DNA of 47,037 bases. Source: Betaproteobacteria bacterium. Its GTDB lineage: Bacteria; Pseudomonadota; Gammaproteobacteria; Burkholderiales; Casimicrobiaceae. Below are positions 1 to 8,043 of the stretch, piece by piece. Position numbers and translations under genes: made by a program. Within the stretch, counting starts at the first letter, position 1. Each line of letters starts with the position of its first letter. Under the pieces are notes generated by a model, which was given only the letters and a program-made list of their open reading frames with translations, searched no databases and was not told where the DNA came from. The stretch is taken from assembly GCA_003153475.1 (NCBI GenBank), contig PLYT01000048.1, forward strand, positions 359-47,395, in the 5' to 3' direction.

Positions 1-468
1 TATCTGGTGCCGGCGTTCGCCGGCCTGGGCGCGCCGCACTGGGACGCCTACGCGCGCGGCGCGATGTTCGGGCTGACGCGCGGCTCGACTTCCGCGCACA
101 TCGCGCGCGCCGCGCTGGAATCGATCGCCTACCAGAGCGCGGAAGTGCTGCGCGCGATGGAAGCCGACGCCGGGCTCGACCTCGCCGAGCTTCGCGTCGA
201 CGGCGGCGCCACGGCCAACAATCTGCTGATGCAATTCCAGGCGGATCTGCTCGGCGTCCCGGTCGTGCGCCCGAAAGTGCAGGAGACCACGGCGCTGGGC
301 GCAGCCTACCTCGCCGGCCTCGCCGTCGGCTACTGGAAGAACACCGACGACATCCGCGCCAACTGGCGGATCGACCGGCGCTTCGAGCCGATGATGACCC
401 GCGACCGGGCGGCTGCATTGACGGCGGGATGGGAAAAGGCGGTGGCGCGGGCTAAAGATTGGGCCTGA
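1..468 (+). CDS. glpK: Glycerol kinase, C-terminal part (5' end outside window)
   Basis: This is the last 155 codons of a glycerol kinase, which phosphorylates glycerol to sn-glycerol-3-phosphate with ATP in the cytoplasm. The reading frame is open to the left edge, so the gene starts upstream. The visible part begins [15 protein letters not shown] and continues through [10 protein letters not shown], the DGGA phosphate/adenine-binding turn, a [20 protein letters not shown] stretch and the YW motif. These are typical of the second FGGY-kinase domain. It stops at 466-468. It lies next to, but opposite in strand to, a full ugp operon, so glycerol and glycerophosphodiester use are clustered here. 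The family assignment is firm; nothing can be said about the N-terminal domain or promoter. Confidence 0.93.
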   Translation, partial: YLVPAFAGLGAPHWDAYARGAMFGLTRGSTSAHIARAALESIAYQSAEVLRAMEADAGLDLAELRVDGGATANNLLMQFQADLLGVPVVRPKVQETTALGAAYLAGLAVGYWKNTDDIRANWRIDRRFEPMMTRDRAAALTAGWEKAVARAKDWA

Positions 469-485
469 CTGCATCAGGCGGCAGC

Positions 486-514
486 TTGCTAGTGGAATAT
501 TAAGTGCATATACT
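486..514 (+). promoter_or_regulatory. Predicted sigma-70 promoter of the marR-MFS operon
   Basis: A -35 TTGCTA (486-491) is followed by a 17-base spacer and a -10 TATACT (509-514). The -10 lies in the centre of an imperfect 22-base palindrome (499-520), which suits autorepression by the MarR protein encoded directly downstream. Matches to consensus are 4/6 and 5/6; no experimental support. Confidence 0.55.
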
Positions 515-541
515 CCTAATCGAGTGCATGTGCGCCTAATC
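499..541. promoter_or_regulatory. Putative MarR operator: two direct repeats 20 bp apart
   Basis: AGTGCATATACTCCTAATC (503-521) and AGTGCATGTGCGCCTAATC (523-541) match at 16 of 19 positions with a 20-bp period, about two helical turns. The first copy sits in an imperfect palindrome, 499-520, in which 16 of 22 positions are self-complementary. The array overlaps the predicted -10 and runs to within nine bases of the MarR start codon. Binding of the adjacent MarR dimer to each half is an inference from position and symmetry. Confidence 0.5.
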
Positions 542-549
542 TCCCCGTA

Positions 550-1059
550 ATGGCCCCTCCTTCCGCCACCCGAAATGTGACTGCCGCTCGGCGTTCGAGC
601 GATCGGGCTCGGTTGGCCGCCACAGCCTCTTCTGCCTGCGCCTGCGGGCGGCTTCGCCGCGCTGCCCGGGCTCTGACGCAGCTCTACGACGACGCGATGG
701 CGCCATCGGGCCTGCGCATCACGCAGTTCTCGCTGTTGCGCAACGTCGCGCGCGACGGCACCGCGCGCATTTCCGACCTCGCTGCCACCTTGTTGCTCGA
801 TCGCACCGCGCTGTCGCGCAACCTTGACCCGCTGCTGGCGCGCGGGTTCGTGGCGGTGACGCCAGGACGGGACGCGCGCACGCGCGAGGTCGCGCTGACG
901 ACGAGCGGCGCAGCGGCGCTCAAGTCGGCGATGCCTTACTGGAAGCGCGCGCAGGCCGAGGTCGCGAAGCGGCTGGGCGGCGACAAGCTCGATACGCTGA
1001 TCGCCACGCTCGCTGACGTCGAGTCGCTGCATCCGGTACGCAGCGGACGCGAGCGCTGA
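550..1059 (+). CDS. MarR-family transcriptional regulator
   Basis: A 169-residue winged-helix regulator. After a basic, low-complexity first 30 residues the MarR fold starts near CGRLRRAARALTQLYDDA. The recognition region is ISDLAATLLLDRTALSRNLDPLL, and the wing is FVAVTPGRDARTREVALT. MarR proteins act as dimers, usually repressing a neighbouring exporter or catabolic gene until a small ligand binds. The MFS gene begins 28 bases downstream on the same strand, so it is the probable target. The start is uncertain: there is no clear ribosome-binding site before the ATG at 550, and an internal GTG near residue 12 is possible. The repeats upstream of the start suggest autoregulation. The ligand cannot be told from sequence. 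Confidence 0.85.
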   Translation: MAPPSATRNVTAARRSSDRARLAATASSACACGRLRRAARALTQLYDDAMAPSGLRITQFSLLRNVARDGTARISDLAATLLLDRTALSRNLDPLLARGFVAVTPGRDARTREVALTTSGAAALKSAMPYWKRAQAEVAKRLGGDKLDTLIATLADVESLHPVRSGRER

Positions 1060-1087
1060 AACGCAAGCTGCCATTGGAAGGATTGCG

Positions 1088-2317
1088 ATGACTAACCCCG
1101 CTGCGCGCGCGGCCGATTGGCGGACGCCTACCGTCGTGCTGGTCTGCGGCGGCGTGATCCTCACGCTGGCGCTGGGCATCCGGCACGGCTTCGGCCTTTT
1201 CCTCCAGCCGATGAGCGCCGATCTCCATTGGGGTCGAGAGACGTTCGCGCTCGCGCTGGCCGTGCAGAACCTCGTCTGGGGCGTGACGCAGCCATTCGCC
1301 GGAATGCTGGCCGACAAGCACGGCTCCGGCCGGGTGCTGCTCGGCGGGGCGGTGCTGTACGCGCTCGGCTTGCTGACGATGGCCCATGCGACCACGCCGC
1401 TGATGATGGTGCTGACCGCGGGGGTGCTGATCGGCACGGGTCTTTCCGGCGTTACGTTCTCGGTCGTCTCGGGCGTGCTCGGGCGGAGCTATCCGCCGGA
1501 AAAGCGCAGCATGGCGCTCGGCATCTCGGCGGCAGCAGGCTCGTTCGGACAGTTTGCGCTGCTGCCGCTGACGCAGTGGCTGCTCTCACACGTCGGCTGG
1601 TACGGCGCGCTGCTGACGCTTGCCGGCGTTGCGCTCCTGATGGCGCCGCTGGCGGCGGCGCTGGTCGAGCGCCGCACCGCGCACGTACACATTTTCCGCC
1701 AATCGGCCGGCGAGGCGATGCGCGAGGCGATCGGACATCGCGGCTATGTGCTGCTGACGCTGGGCTTTTTCGTCTGCGGCTTCCAGGTCGTGTTCATCGG
1801 CGTGCATCTGCCATCGTATCTGCTCGACAAGGGCCTGCCCGCCTATGTCGGCGTCACCGCGCTGATGCTGATCGGGTTGTTCAACATCATCGGGACCTAC
1901 GTGGTCGGCTGGCTCGGCGGCAGGATCAGCAAGAAATACATCCTCTCGGCGATCTATTTCGGCCGCGCCGTGGTCATTTCGACGTTCCTGCTGATGCCGC
2001 TGTCCGCCTGGTCGGTGTACGCATTCGCGGTGGCGCTGGGTCTGCTGTGGCTGTCGACCGTACCGGCCACCAACGGCATCGTCGCGCAGGTATTCGGCGT
2101 GCGCTATATGGCGATGCTTTCCGGCTTCACTTTCTTCAGCCACCAGATCGGCAGCTTTCTCGGCGCGTGGCTGGGCGGCCTGGTGTTCGATCGCACCGGC
2201 AGCTACAACATCGTCTGGTACCTGTCGATCGCGCTGGGCGTCGTCGCCGGCCTGCTCAACCTGCCGATCGACGAGCGTGAGATCGCGCGACTGGGAATGG
2301 CCAAGTCATCGGCCTAG
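1088..2317 (+). CDS. MFS transporter (monocarboxylate/oxalate-formate antiporter-like)
   Basis: A 409-residue inner-membrane protein with about 12 hydrophobic segments in two six-helix halves. The typical MFS loop after helix 2 reads GMLADKHGSGRVL. The N-terminal pattern (GIRHGFGLFLQPMSADLHWGR) resembles transporters related to the monocarboxylate and oxalate/formate groups. The start is well supported by GGAAGG about eight bases upstream of the ATG. It is the second gene of a two-gene operon with the MarR regulator, so its expression is probably derepressed by the regulator's ligand, which may be its substrate. Substrate and direction of transport are not determinable here. Confidence 0.85.
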   Translation: MTNPAARAADWRTPTVVLVCGGVILTLALGIRHGFGLFLQPMSADLHWGRETFALALAVQNLVWGVTQPFAGMLADKHGSGRVLLGGAVLYALGLLTMAHATTPLMMVLTAGVLIGTGLSGVTFSVVSGVLGRSYPPEKRSMALGISAAAGSFGQFALLPLTQWLLSHVGWYGALLTLAGVALLMAPLAAALVERRTAHVHIFRQSAGEAMREAIGHRGYVLLTLGFFVCGFQVVFIGVHLPSYLLDKGLPAYVGVTALMLIGLFNIIGTYVVGWLGGRISKKYILSAIYFGRAVVISTFLLMPLSAWSVYAFAVALGLLWLSTVPATNGIVAQVFGVRYMAMLSGFTFFSHQIGSFLGAWLGGLVFDRTGSYNIVWYLSIALGVVAGLLNLPIDEREIARLGMAKSSA

Positions 2318-2330
2318 AACGCTACACCGC

Positions 2331-2354
2331 CGAGGCGCAAGCGTCGAGGCGCAA
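2331..2354. repeat. Short direct repeat CGAGGCGCAA x2
   Basis: Two perfect 10-base copies, 2331-2340 and 2345-2354, lie 14 bases apart in the 99-base gap between the convergent MFS and small secreted protein genes. No hairpin with a T-tract is evident in this gap. Significance is unknown and could be chance in GC-rich DNA. Confidence 0.3.
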
Positions 2355-2416
2355 TGCGGCAAGCAAGTGCTTCCCGATCGCGCCTCCCGCGACTGCACGC
2401 AGCGGTGCGTAGTGAC

Positions 2417-2752
2417 TCAGGATGCCGGCGTCGTCGTGCGGGCATTGTGCTTCAGGCGATAAATCTTGCGGTTCTGACGATTCTGCGCACGAGTCAGCGC
2501 GATGCGCTCGCGCTTGGTCACTGTGCCGTCCGCCTTGGCCGCCGCTTCGCCGGCCTGGATGCGAGCCTGGCCGCGGTCGAGACGCGCGGTCTCGCCCGGC
2601 GTCAGCGCGCCCGAATTCATGCCTTGCTCGATGCGGTCGGTCTGGATCGATTCGCGCTTGTCGATGCGCGGGGTATCGGTCGATTGTGCCCACGCGGGTA
2701 CGGTCGCGAAGGCCAGCGTCAGCAGCGCGGCAACAACGAGTTTGCGCTTCAT
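2417..2752 (-). CDS. Small secreted protein of unknown function
   Basis: An 111-residue protein. The start at 2752 (MKRKLVVAALLTLAFA) gives a clean Sec signal peptide cut after AWA-Q, and GGGACTCC precedes the ATG; a longer open frame to 2812 lacks this logic. The mature part is charged and helical, with the pattern RIEQGMNSGALTPGETARLD, then AAAKADGTVTKRERIAL and KIYRLKHN at the end. I recognise this as a recurrent betaproteobacterial periplasmic protein type with an EF-hand-like ADGTVTKRE segment, but no function is known to me. It follows ugpQ on the same strand after 99 bases, so it could be read through from the ugp operon or have its own promoter. Confidence 0.75.
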   Translation of the reverse strand: MKRKLVVAALLTLAFATVPAWAQSTDTPRIDKRESIQTDRIEQGMNSGALTPGETARLDRGQARIQAGEAAAKADGTVTKRERIALTRAQNRQNRKIYRLKHNARTTTPAS

Positions 2753-2851
2753 TGGAGTCCCTTTGTCGTTCGAATGGGCACATGCCCACAGTTCCGACAA
2801 CGGATGCCGCAACGCGGTGTTGACCGCCGGATGTAACCGGGTGTTGCGGGC

Positions 2852-3589
2852 TCAGACCGGCCGGATGGCGTCGACCGCGTCGGTAATGATCCCATCGACG
2901 CCCCAGCGCACGAGCTCTGCCGCGTGCGCGGGATCGTTGGGCGTGTAGCAAAGCAGCTTGTAGCCGGCGGCGTGCACGGCGGCGACGAGGTCAGGATCGA
3001 TCTCGCGATAATCGGTGTCGAGCGCCACGCATTGCAGCCGCGCGAGACGCTGCGGCCAATCGGCCGGCACGTGCTCGAACAGCATCGTGCGAGGCAACTC
3101 GGGCGCCGTAGCCAGCGCCTCGGCCAGCGCCTCTTCCGAAAATGACGACAGCAGCGGCGCAATGGCCGCGCCGCGCCAGAGCGCGCGCGCGTCGAGCGCG
3201 ACGGCGGCACCGGTCGTGCGTTCGCGTCCCGGGCAGGGCTTGATCTCGATATTGCACGCGACGCCGTTGGCGATCGACCACCGGGCGATCGCGCCGAGCG
3301 TCGGCAGCATTTCGCCGGCGTAGGCAGCGGAATGCCAGCTCCCGGCGTCGAGCTTGGCAAGCTCGGCCCAGGTCAGTGCGTCGGCGCGGCCTCTGCCGTC
3401 GGTCGTGCGGTCGAGCGTATCGTCGTGCAGCAGAAACGGGACGCCGTCGCCCGAGAGCTTGACGTCGAACTCGACCATCCGGTAGCGGTGCGCGTAGCCG
3501 ACCCGCATTGCGGCAAGCGTATTCTCCGGCGCCAGCTTGCCGGCGCCGCGGTGCGCGATATAGCGGGGATATGGCCAGGCAGCGCTCAT
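2852..3589 (-). CDS. ugpQ: Glycerophosphodiester phosphodiesterase
   Basis: A 245-residue cytosolic enzyme that hydrolyses glycerophosphodiesters to sn-glycerol-3-phosphate and an alcohol. The GDPD TIM-barrel signature is clear: HRGAG with His13, PENT at 21-24, the metal ligands in EFDV (Glu40, Asp42), the second catalytic histidine in LLHDD (His55), and a later NIEIKP strand. The start at 3589 (MSAAWPYPRYIAHRG) is preferred over an upstream in-frame ATG because a GGGGGG tract lies just upstream and the HRG motif then sits at the usual position. It is the last ugp gene, separated from ugpC by 90 bases with a small hairpin. Function as UgpQ is inferred from family plus operon. Confidence 0.92.
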   Translation of the reverse strand: MSAAWPYPRYIAHRGAGKLAPENTLAAMRVGYAHRYRMVEFDVKLSGDGVPFLLHDDTLDRTTDGRGRADALTWAELAKLDAGSWHSAAYAGEMLPTLGAIARWSIANGVACNIEIKPCPGRERTTGAAVALDARALWRGAAIAPLLSSFSEEALAEALATAPELPRTMLFEHVPADWPQRLARLQCVALDTDYREIDPDLVAAVHAAGYKLLCYTPNDPAHAAELVRWGVDGIITDAVDAIRPV

Positions 3590-3624
3590 GGGCCCCCCAC
3601 GCTTGCGGCTGGCGCCGCTGCGCT

Positions 3625-3639
3625 GCCCCCGTTGGGGGC
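3625..3639 (-). other. Hairpin in the ugpC-ugpQ gap
   Basis: GCCCCC-GTT-GGGGGC forms a perfect six-pair stem with a three-base loop. It lies between the stop of ugpC and the start of ugpQ, with no T-run after it on the minus strand, so it is more likely an mRNA-stability or attenuation element than a terminator. Confidence 0.4.
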
Positions 3640-3679
3640 GCACCCGCGCCTTGGTCCGGCGGCGCTCATGCGCGCGGCC

Positions 3680-4744
3680 TCACGACCGCAGCCGCGCTCC
3701 GGTATCGGCGTCGAACAGATAGATGCGGTCGCGATCGGCCGCCAGCGCGATCGGTTCGCCGATCTCGGCCGGCGTGCCATTGGGCAGGCGCGCGATGATC
3801 GTGCGTCCGGCGACCGAGACGTGGATCAGCGTATCGGCGCCCAGCGCTTCGATCACCTCGACGCTGCCGACCAGGTTGGCTTCGCTGGGCTTGCACGGCG
3901 TCAGGTGCTCCGGCCGAATGCCGATCGTCACCTTCCGTCCCGCCGGCGGCGCTTTCGGCACGACCATCACCCCGCTGCCTTCGAGCTGGATGCGCCCGTC
4001 GCCCTCGCTCTTGCCGTCGATGAAGTTCATCGCCGGCGAGCCGATGAATCCAGCGACGAAAACGGTCGCCGGATTCTGATAGACCTCCATCGGGGTGCCG
4101 ATCTGCTCGGCGCGACCCGCATTCATCACGACCATGCGCTGTGCCAGGGTCATGGCCTCGACCTGGTCGTGCGTCACGTACAGACTGGTCGTGCCGAGAC
4201 GGCGATGCAGCTTCTGGATCTCGAAGCGCATCTGCACGCGAAGTTTGGCGTCGAGGTTCGACAGCGGCTCGTCGAACAGGAACACCGCGGGCTCGCGAAC
4301 GATCGCGCGTCCCATCGCGACCCGCTGGCGCTGGCCACCGGAAAGTTGGCGCGGCTTTCGCTCCAGCAGCGGCCCCAGCTCGAGGATTTCCGCCGCGCGC
4401 TTGACCCTGGTGTCGATGTCCGACTTGGACATCCCCCGGATCTTCAGGCCGTAGGCCATGTTGCCGAACACGCTCATATGCGGATACAGCGCGTAGTTCT
4501 GGAACACCATCGCGATGTCGCGATCCTTGGGCTCGAGCGCGTTGACGACGCGATCGCCTATCGTTATCTCACCGCCGGTGATCGTCTCGAGGCCCGCGAC
4601 CATGCGAAGCAGTGTCGACTTGCCGCAACCCGACGGGCCCACGATGACGATGAACTCGCCGTCGGCGACGTCCAGGTCGATGCCGTGGATGACCTCGACA
4701 TCGCCGTAGCGCTTGGTTACCTTTCGAAAATGGACTTTGGCCAT
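3680..4744 (-). CDS. ugpC: Glycerol-3-phosphate ABC transporter ATPase
   Basis: A 354-residue ATPase of the MalK/UgpC class that powers import of glycerol-3-phosphate through UgpAE. Visible motifs: Walker [10 protein letters not shown] (36-44), Q-loop Gln82, signature LSGGQ (134-138), Walker B ending FLFDEP (Asp158, Glu159) and switch His192 in THDQ. The C-terminal third is the OB-fold regulatory domain typical of MalK-like proteins. Length equals the family norm. It starts 40 bases after the ugpE stop. That gap holds three ATGA-linked mini-ORFs, which may couple its translation to ugpE. Confidence 0.94.
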   Translation of the reverse strand: MAKVHFRKVTKRYGDVEVIHGIDLDVADGEFIVIVGPSGCGKSTLLRMVAGLETITGGEITIGDRVVNALEPKDRDIAMVFQNYALYPHMSVFGNMAYGLKIRGMSKSDIDTRVKRAAEILELGPLLERKPRQLSGGQRQRVAMGRAIVREPAVFLFDEPLSNLDAKLRVQMRFEIQKLHRRLGTTSLYVTHDQVEAMTLAQRMVVMNAGRAEQIGTPMEVYQNPATVFVAGFIGSPAMNFIDGKSEGDGRIQLEGSGVMVVPKAPPAGRKVTIGIRPEHLTPCKPSEANLVGSVEVIEALGADTLIHVSVAGRTIIARLPNGTPAEIGEPIALAADRDRIYLFDADTGARLRS

Positions 4745-4751
4745 GGCGGGG

Positions 4752-4788
4752 TCAGGTCTCCCTCATTGTTCTCTCATTTCTCACTCAT
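4752..4788 (-). other. Chain of three overlapping four-codon mini-ORFs (11-bp tandem repeat) between ugpE and ugpC
   Basis: On the minus strand the last A of ugpE's final AAA codon plus its TGA forms ATGA, starting ATG AGT GAG AAA TGA (4788-4774). Its end forms ATGA again, starting ATG AGA GAA CAA TGA (4777-4763). That again gives ATGA, starting ATG AGG GAG ACC TGA (4766-4752). Seven bases later comes the ugpC ATG. The units repeat every 11 bases. The purine-rich tract also supplies a GAGGGAGA ribosome-binding site for ugpC. The sequence is certain; a translational relay role is inference. Confidence 0.5.
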
Positions 4789-5633
4789 TTTTCCGTATCG
4801 ACCAAACCCTTGACGAACCACCGCTGCATCACCAGCACGACCACGGCAGGGGGCAGCAACGCAAGCATCGCGGTCGCCATCACGTACTGCCATTCGATCA
4901 GCGTGTCGCCGCCGGCCACCATCCGCTTGATGCCGATCACGACCGTGTACATGTCCTCGCGGGTCGTCACCAGCAGCGGCCACAGATATTGATTCCAACC
5001 GTAGATGAACATGATGACGAACAGCGCGGCGATGCTGGTTCGCGACAGCGGCAGCAGGATGTCGACGAAAAAGCGCATCGGCCCCGCGCCGTCGATGCGC
5101 GCGGCTTCCGCGAGCTCCTCCGGGACGGTGAGGAAGAACTGGCGGAACAGGAACGTGGCCGTCGCCGACGCGATCAGCGGCAGCGTGAGGCCTGCGTAGG
5201 TGTCAACCATGCCGAGTTCGGCGACCACCTGGTAGGTGGGCAGGATGCGCACCTCGACGGGCAGCATCAGCGTAACGAAGATCATCCAGAAGAACGTCCT
5301 GCGCAGCGGAAATCGGAAATAAACGATGGCGAACGCCGACAGCATCGAGATCGCGATCTTGCCGATCGCGATCGCCAGCGCCATCACCAGGCTGTTCCAC
5401 ATCATCCGTCCGACCGGCGCCTTCGACCCTGCCGTGCTGCCGTGCAGCAGCACCGCTTCGTAATTTTCCAGCAGGTGCGTGCCCGGCGTCATCTGCATCG
5501 GCACCGCCGTCACCTGGTCGAACGACAGCGTCGAGGCGACGAAGCCGACGTACAGCGGCAGCGCGACGATCGCGACGCCTGCGATCAGCACCAGGTGGCT
5601 GACAATCGATCCGAGGGGGCGATGTTCGACCAT
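4785..5633 (-). CDS. ugpE: Glycerol-3-phosphate ABC transporter permease UgpE
   Basis: A 282-residue inner-membrane permease with about six hydrophobic segments. The cytoplasmic EAA loop that docks on the ATPase reads [20 protein letters not shown], near residues 180-200. It forms the translocation pore with UgpA. It starts 17 bases after the ugpA stop, with only a weak ribosome-binding site, so coupling to ugpA is likely. The stop overlaps the first of the mini-ORFs leading into ugpC. The order B-A-E-C-Q matches the known ugp operon, which supports this name over the related sugar permeases. Confidence 0.93.
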   Translation of the reverse strand: MVEHRPLGSIVSHLVLIAGVAIVALPLYVGFVASTLSFDQVTAVPMQMTPGTHLLENYEAVLLHGSTAGSKAPVGRMMWNSLVMALAIAIGKIAISMLSAFAIVYFRFPLRRTFFWMIFVTLMLPVEVRILPTYQVVAELGMVDTYAGLTLPLIASATATFLFRQFFLTVPEELAEAARIDGAGPMRFFVDILLPLSRTSIAALFVIMFIYGWNQYLWPLLVTTREDMYTVVIGIKRMVAGGDTLIEWQYVMATAMLALLPPAVVVLVMQRWFVKGLVDTEK

Positions 5634-5650
5634 GCGTCAGCGATGTGCGA

Positions 5651-6532
5651 TCAATACTGGACCTTGCGCTCGACAAAACGGAACTGGACGACGGTCAGTC
5701 CGATGACGATCGCCATCAGGACCACCGACTGCGCCGCCGAGCCGCCCAGGTCGAGCGCCTGCACTCCGTCCTGGTAGACCTTGAACACCAGGATGGCGGT
5801 GGCCTGCACCGGACCGCCGCCGGTAGCGGCATCGACGATGGCGAACGTATCGAAAAATGCATAGACGATGTTGACGACCAGCAGGAAGAAGGTCGTCGGC
5901 GAGAGCATCGGGAAGACGATCGTCCAGAAGCGGCGGGCCGGACCCGCGCCATCGATCGCCGCAGCCTCGATCAGCGACTTCGGGACCGATTGCAGGCCGG
6001 CCAGGAAGAAGAGGAAGTTGTAGCTGATCTGCTTCCAGACGGCGGCGATCACGATAAGGATCAGCGCCTGTCGCGCGTTCAACAGGTAATTCCAGTCGTA
6101 ACCCAGCGCGCGCAACAGGTGCGTTATCACGCCAAGCGTCGGATTGAGCAGGAACACCCACAGCACCGCGGCGACCGCCGCCGCGACGGCGTACGGCCAG
6201 ATCAGCAGCGTCTTGTACACCCTGGCGCCGCGGACCACGCGGTCGGCAAAGACCGCGAGCAGCAACGCTACCGAGAGACCGATGACGGTGACCAGGATGG
6301 AAAATACCGCCGTGATCTGGAACGACGCCAGGTAGCGCGGGTCGTTGAACAGGTCACGGAAGTTGTCGAACCAGACGAATTGCGTCCTGGCGGCAAACGC
6401 GTCCTGGATCAGCAGCGACCAGTACAGCGCCTGGCTCGCCGGCCAGAAGAAAAAGACCAGCGTGATGACGAGTTGCGGTGCGACGAGCGCGTACGGCAGC
6501 CACGGCGATTTGAAGACGACGCGCTTTTCCAT
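5651..6532 (-). CDS. ugpA: Glycerol-3-phosphate ABC transporter permease UgpA
   Basis: A 293-residue inner-membrane permease, with the first membrane segment at about residues 12-33 and six in all. The EAA loop is [20 protein letters not shown]. It pairs with UgpE. The start at 6532 has a strong GAGGAAGGG site immediately upstream. It follows ugpB after a 78-base gap filled by two stable hairpins, a layout commonly used to make more binding protein than permease. Confidence 0.93.
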   Translation of the reverse strand: MEKRVVFKSPWLPYALVAPQLVITLVFFFWPASQALYWSLLIQDAFAARTQFVWFDNFRDLFNDPRYLASFQITAVFSILVTVIGLSVALLLAVFADRVVRGARVYKTLLIWPYAVAAAVAAVLWVFLLNPTLGVITHLLRALGYDWNYLLNARQALILIVIAAVWKQISYNFLFFLAGLQSVPKSLIEAAAIDGAGPARRFWTIVFPMLSPTTFFLLVVNIVYAFFDTFAIVDAATGGGPVQATAILVFKVYQDGVQALDLGGSAAQSVVLMAIVIGLTVVQFRFVERKVQY

Positions 6533-6551
6533 CCCTTCCTCGTCGGGATCA

Positions 6552-6601
6552 CCCCGCCGCGCGAATGCGGCGGGGAATCATCGGACGGGCGGCGCCCGTC
6601 C
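6552..6601 (-). other. Two tandem hairpins between ugpB and ugpA
   Basis: First hairpin in transcript order: GGACGGGC/GCCCGTCC, arms 6594-6601 and 6583-6590, loop of three. Second: CCCCGCCGC/GCGGCGGGG, arms 6567-6575 and 6552-6560, loop of six. Both stems are perfect. No T-tract follows on the minus strand, so they look like 3'-end stabilisers for ugpB mRNA rather than full terminators. Confidence 0.6.
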
Positions 6602-6610
6602 GCGCCGATG

Positions 6611-7939
6611 CTAGTTGCTGTTGGCCTTTTCGAACCGCTCGAGCTGCTCGTTGCCGAGCTTGACTGCCTCGTCCAGCGCCTGCTTGGCGTTCTTCTGGCC
6701 GCTCCAGACGCTTTCGAGCTCTTCGTCGATGATGTTGCGGATCTGCACGAAGTTGCCCAGCCGCAGGCCCTTGGAATTGGCAGTCGGCGGCTTGTTGGTC
6801 AATTCCTTGATGGCGATGTCGGTGCCGGGATTCGTTTGATAGAAGCCCTGCTTTCTTGTCAGGTCATAGGCCGCCAGCGTGATCGGCACGTACCCGGTCT
6901 TCTGATGCCAGTCGGATTGAACCTCGGGCGACGACAGGAAGGTGAAGAACTTGGCGATTCCCTTGTACATGTCCTTGTTCTTCTGGTTCAGCACCCACAA
7001 GGTCGCACCGCCGATGATCGTGTTCTGCGGCGCACCCTTGACGTCGGCGTAGTAGGGCAGCGTCGCCACGCGCCAGGCGAACTTGGCGCTGGCCTTGATG
7101 TTGGCGTACGAGCCCGACGAGGTCGTGATCATCGCGCACTCGCCGCTGGTGAATGACGCCAGCGGCTCGTCCTTCCGGCCCTTGTAAGTGAACTCGCCCT
7201 TTTTCGCCCAGTCGGCCAGATTCTGGATGTGCCTGACCTGCAGCGGGCCATTGAACTGGAGACGCGTGCCCGTGCCACCAAGGCCATTTTGCAAAGTGGA
7301 GAACGGCACGTTGTGCCAGGCGCTGAAGCTTTCGAGCTGGACCCACGACTGCCAGCCGGTAGTGAAGCCGCAGGCTGCACCCGATGCCTTGAGCTTCGCC
7401 GCCGCCTGCTCGACTTCGGGCCAGGTCTTGGGCGGATTGTTCGGATCGAGGCCCGCCTTCTTAAACGCGTCATCGTTGATGTACAGCACCTGGGTCGAGC
7501 TGTTGAACGGCATCGAGATCAGGTGGCCGGTCGTATCCGAGTAATACGACGAGACCGCGCCGAGGAATCCCTTGGGATCGAACGGCTCCTTCTGCTCGGC
7601 CATCAGCTGGTAGACCGGTTTGACGGCGCCCTTGGCGGCCATCATCGTCGCGGTGCCGACTTCGAACACCTGGACGATCTGCGGCGGGTTGCCGGCGCGA
7701 TAAGCCGCGATTGCTGCGGTCATCGATTCGTCGTACTGGCCCTTGTAGATCGGCGTGACCTTGTACTCCGTTTGCGAGGCATTGAATTTGGTAGCGATCT
7801 CGCCGACGATGTCATTGAGTTTGCCGGTCATCGAGTGCCACCACTGGATTTCGGTGACTGCCTGAGCTTGTGTCGTCAGCGCCAGCAGCGCAACCGCGAG
7901 CGCTGCTCGCACCAAACTCGACTTGCCGCTCTTTATCAT
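6611..7939 (-). CDS. ugpB: Periplasmic glycerol-3-phosphate-binding protein UgpB
   Basis: A 442-residue solute-binding protein. A Sec signal peptide ends near AQA in the first 28 residues. The mature start is VTEIQWWHSMTGKLNDIVGEIATKF, close to known UgpB proteins and conserved in the ligand-contacting WWHSM segment. It delivers sn-glycerol-3-phosphate and glycerophosphodiesters to UgpAE. It is the first gene of the operon, has a strong GGAGG site before the ATG and a plausible promoter 46-74 bases upstream. No clear Pho box was seen, so phosphate control cannot be claimed. Confidence 0.94.
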   Translation of the reverse strand: MIKSGKSSLVRAALAVALLALTTQAQAVTEIQWWHSMTGKLNDIVGEIATKFNASQTEYKVTPIYKGQYDESMTAAIAAYRAGNPPQIVQVFEVGTATMMAAKGAVKPVYQLMAEQKEPFDPKGFLGAVSSYYSDTTGHLISMPFNSSTQVLYINDDAFKKAGLDPNNPPKTWPEVEQAAAKLKASGAACGFTTGWQSWVQLESFSAWHNVPFSTLQNGLGGTGTRLQFNGPLQVRHIQNLADWAKKGEFTYKGRKDEPLASFTSGECAMITTSSGSYANIKASAKFAWRVATLPYYADVKGAPQNTIIGGATLWVLNQKNKDMYKGIAKFFTFLSSPEVQSDWHQKTGYVPITLAAYDLTRKQGFYQTNPGTDIAIKELTNKPPTANSKGLRLGNFVQIRNIIDEELESVWSGQKNAKQALDEAVKLGNEQLERFEKANSN

Positions 7940-7984
7940 GGTTTCCTCCGTGGAAATGGAATTCTAGGCGGGCGAACGCCGATT

Positions 7985-8013
7985 ATTCTATTGTAAACCG
8001 CCTTTTGCGTCAG
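7985..8013 (-). promoter_or_regulatory. Predicted sigma-70 promoter of the ugp operon
   Basis: On the minus strand, CTGACG (8013-8008) and TAGAAT (7990-7985) are separated by exactly 17 bases. It lies in the only gap between the end of the RND operon and ugpB, 46 bases upstream of the ugpB ATG. Confidence 0.45.
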
Positions 8014-8043
8014 CTGCGTGTCACCCGGCGCGCCGCGATCGCC

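Noticed and set aside
3332-4813. A 493-codon open frame on the plus strand opposite ugpC
   Set aside because: It is antisense to a gene with all ABC motifs and reads as Arg/His/Asp-rich low-complexity sequence, the usual mirror of GC-rich coding DNA.
7940-8043. A Pho box upstream of ugpB
   Set aside because: No CTGTCAT-type repeats could be found; only a sigma-70-like promoter is visible.
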